Shown here piece by piece: positions 29,902 to 31,471 of a stretch of 31,471 nucleotides of DNA. The stretch is from a virus. Position numbers and translations under genes: made by a program. The DNA lies in the IMG/VR virus record IMGVR_UViG_3300020193_000088, positions 1 through 31,471 of that record; one strand, 5' to 3'. How positions within the stretch are numbered: the first letter of the stretch is position 1; every line of letters starts with the position of its first letter. The notes beneath the pieces were generated by a model, which was given only the letters and a program-made list of their open reading frames with translations, was not told the DNA's origin and did no database searches.

Positions 29902-31167
29902 ATGAAGAATCTTAAATCAATTTTACAATCTTTTGCTGAAGCTTACGAAGTTCCTATTAATCCTAAGTGTGCGTTTGTTGGCGTTGGCAAACTTGGAAAG
30001 GATGTTGCTGAAGTTATTTCAGAGTATTATGATATAGTCGGATATGATATACGCAAAATAGAAAATACCACCATTAAAATGGAATATGACTTAAAAACCG
30101 CAGTATCTAATAAGGACATTGTTTTTATAGCAGTCCCTACCGCGCATGATAAAAGTTATGATGGTCGTTATCCAACAAGTCATTTGCCACCAAAAGACTT
30201 TGATTATAGTGTTGTTGTATCTGTAACTAAAGAAGTGGACTCATATGTAAACAATAACACACTTATTGTTATGATAAGCACTATGCTTCCTGGCACTGTT
30301 AGAAGAGAAATAGCACCCGTCATTAATAATGGAAGATTCATTTATAATCCCTATTTGATAGCACAAGGCTCAGTTAAATGGGATATGCAAAATCCAGAAA
30401 TGGTAATGATTGGCACTGAAAACGGCGAAGAAACTGAAGATGTAGAACTTCTTATGGAATTTTATAGGCCCATACTTAAAAAGCATGGCACCAGATTTGA
30501 AATAGGAACGTGGGAAGAAGTGGAGTCGATGAAAATTTTTTACAATACATTTATCACGACTAAACTTTGTCTTGTAAATATGATTCAAGATACAGCTATG
30601 GCAATAGGGCATATGAATGTTGATCGAGTTACCGATGCTCTTAAACATTCTAAAGATCGTATTACAGGACCAAAATATATGACAGCTGGACTTGGCGATG
30701 GTGGAGGATGTCATCCAAGAGATAATATTGCCCTTCGCTCATTTGCAGAAAAACATAATTTAGGTTATGATTTATTCAATGCAATTATGAAAACACGAGA
30801 AGAACAAGCTCGTAACATGGCAAAATTCTTTGAGACTATAAATGTACCAAAGAGCATGCCAGTGATTATATTAGGAACGGGATTTAAGCCAAATGTAAAT
30901 CAATTAGAGGGCTCACCTTCCATACTTGTAGGACATTATATTGAATTGCTTGGCTATAATGTTTATTATGATCAAGAAGTTTTAGATACCACAAGTCCGA
31001 AAGTGTATTTTCTTGGTTGGCCAGTTTATTTTAATAATTATCTTTTCGTTAAAGGTTCCATTATCATTGATCCTTGGAGACAGATAAAATCTATTGACAA
31101 AAATGAACTAACCATATACCATTATGGAAATACGCGAAATAATTCATTGGGCCTAGTTGAATCATAA
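29902..31167 (+). CDS. UDP-glucose/GDP-mannose 6-dehydrogenase-like enzyme
   Basis: NAD-dependent sugar-nucleotide dehydrogenase that oxidises the C6 alcohol to a carboxylate. The NAD-binding GxGxxG is FVGVGKLG (25-32); MISTMLPGTV (124-133) and EESMK-type helix KIFYNTF (K211, N215) match the family. The catalytic cysteine is C270 in GLGDGGGCHPRDN, the GGxCxxKD motif with Arg for Lys. The C-terminal domain starts ILGTGFKPNVNQLEGSPSIL (GxxFK...SP). At 421 aa it is normal length. It would supply uronic-acid-type sugars for the putative glycosyltransferases upstream. Sugar specificity is not readable. Confidence 0.88.
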   Translation: MKNLKSILQSFAEAYEVPINPKCAFVGVGKLGKDVAEVISEYYDIVGYDIRKIENTTIKMEYDLKTAVSNKDIVFIAVPTAHDKSYDGRYPTSHLPPKDFDYSVVVSVTKEVDSYVNNNTLIVMISTMLPGTVRREIAPVINNGRFIYNPYLIAQGSVKWDMQNPEMVMIGTENGEETEDVELLMEFYRPILKKHGTRFEIGTWEEVESMKIFYNTFITTKLCLVNMIQDTAMAIGHMNVDRVTDALKHSKDRITGPKYMTAGLGDGGGCHPRDNIALRSFAEKHNLGYDLFNAIMKTREEQARNMAKFFETINVPKSMPVIILGTGFKPNVNQLEGSPSILVGHYIELLGYNVYYDQEVLDTTSPKVYFLGWPVYFNNYLFVKGSIIIDPWRQIKSIDKNELTIYHYGNTRNNSLGLVES

Positions 31168-31321
31168 AAGATTTGATGATTATATTAAAGAAAAAAGATT
31201 TTTCTTCTGTCAGGAAATGGGTAGCAAAATCAAGCCGCATTTGTTGCAGATCAGGAAATTAATTTAGTCGCTTGTTTGACTGAAATAATGGTAGAATGTG
31301 AGTTTAATTAAGGAGATTAAT

Positions 31322-31471
31322 ATGAATAATTCCAATGTAGTAGATTTATTTGATGAAAAATACGAAGTAAAAATAAATGATAAATTAACGGTTGTATATG
31401 ATAATAAACAAGAAAAAGAAAACTATAATGCCTTTGTTTATAAAATATGTATTTCTTACATTGGAAAAGAT
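31322..31471 (+). CDS. Partial hypothetical protein at window end
   Basis: AAGGAG 6 nt before ATG opens a frame that runs off the window (50 codons seen), starting MNNSNVVDLFDEKYEVKIND. No motif is recognisable in the visible part. The 154 bp before it (31168-31321) holds no gene I can support; it contains an A/T-rich hairpin (31188-31206) and two copies of TCAGGAAAT. Confidence 0.6.
   Translation, partial: MNNSNVVDLFDEKYEVKINDKLTVVYDNKQEKENYNAFVYKICISYIGKD

Noticed and set aside
31188-31206. A/T hairpin after the dehydrogenase as a terminator
   Set aside because: Eight-bp stem with a single G-C pair and no following T tract; too weak to call.
31276-31297. TTGACT with TAGAAT before the last partial gene as a promoter
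   Set aside because: The spacing is only 10 bp, which does not fit a sigma70 promoter.
1-31471. CRISPR arrays, tRNA genes, insertion sequences, attachment sites
   Set aside because: I saw no regularly spaced repeats, no cloverleaf-like sequences with CCA-type ends, no transposase motifs and no paired terminal repeats. A proper tRNA scan was not possible by eye.

Overview
The window is a compact, AT-rich stretch of a T4-like myovirus genome. Every gene I can support lies on the + strand, many with 1-30 nt overlaps. The evidence is a recognisable T4 replisome (gp43 polymerase, UvsX, gp41 helicase, gp61 primase) and seven exact copies of the T4-type late promoter octamer TATAAATA placed before plausible genes. 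The accessory set (Hsp20, ThyX, class I NrdA/NrdB, SpeD, an M15-type endolysin, virion proteins resembling those of cyanophages) is typical of marine T4-like phages. No photosynthesis genes are present, so a heterotrophic Gram-negative marine host is possible but unproven. A lipoprotein spanin supports a Gram-negative host.

Layout. 1-1000: an HNH homing endonuclease gene and a second, degraded copy of its 5' end. 1000-1634: hsp20 as an isolated unit with its own late promoter and terminator. 1.7-7.4 kb: replication and recombination block (gp43, uvsX, a small conserved gene, gp41). 7.4-8.6 kb: a SprT-like metalloprotease and a dCMP-deaminase-like enzyme. 8.5-16.7 kb: late/virion region, with a possible ligase-like nucleotidyltransferase, a membrane/coiled-coil protein, a nucleotidyltransferase fused to a very basic domain, a HAD phosphatase, a large modular late protein, a 35-residue membrane peptide, two virion/tail-type proteins and two conserved hypotheticals. 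16.7-18.8 kb: lysis cassette (endolysin, inner-membrane spanin, overlapping lipoprotein spanin, holin-like protein with an EF-hand-like loop), followed directly by two very cysteine-rich miniproteins. 18.9-24.2 kb: primase, thyX, nrdA, speD, nrdB and a zinc-ribbon protein, forming a DNA-precursor block. 24.2-31.5 kb: a GIY-YIG-type nuclease, small conserved genes, then three putative glycosyltransferases, a radical SAM enzyme, a SAM methyltransferase and a UDP-sugar-dehydrogenase-like enzyme, which looks like a surface-glycan or sugar-modification cluster.

How it fits together. Early/middle functions (replisome, nucleotide supply) seem to use sigma70-like promoters, such as those seen before gp43, gp61 and the gene at 29473. 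Virion, lysis-region, hsp20 and speD genes follow TATAAATA octamers. The least explained parts are the cysteine-rich pair (18446-18844), the EF-hand holin candidate, the KWDG-motif protein at 8581, and the 25-31 kb glycosyltransferase/radical SAM cluster. All functional calls come from motif reading; no database search was run.
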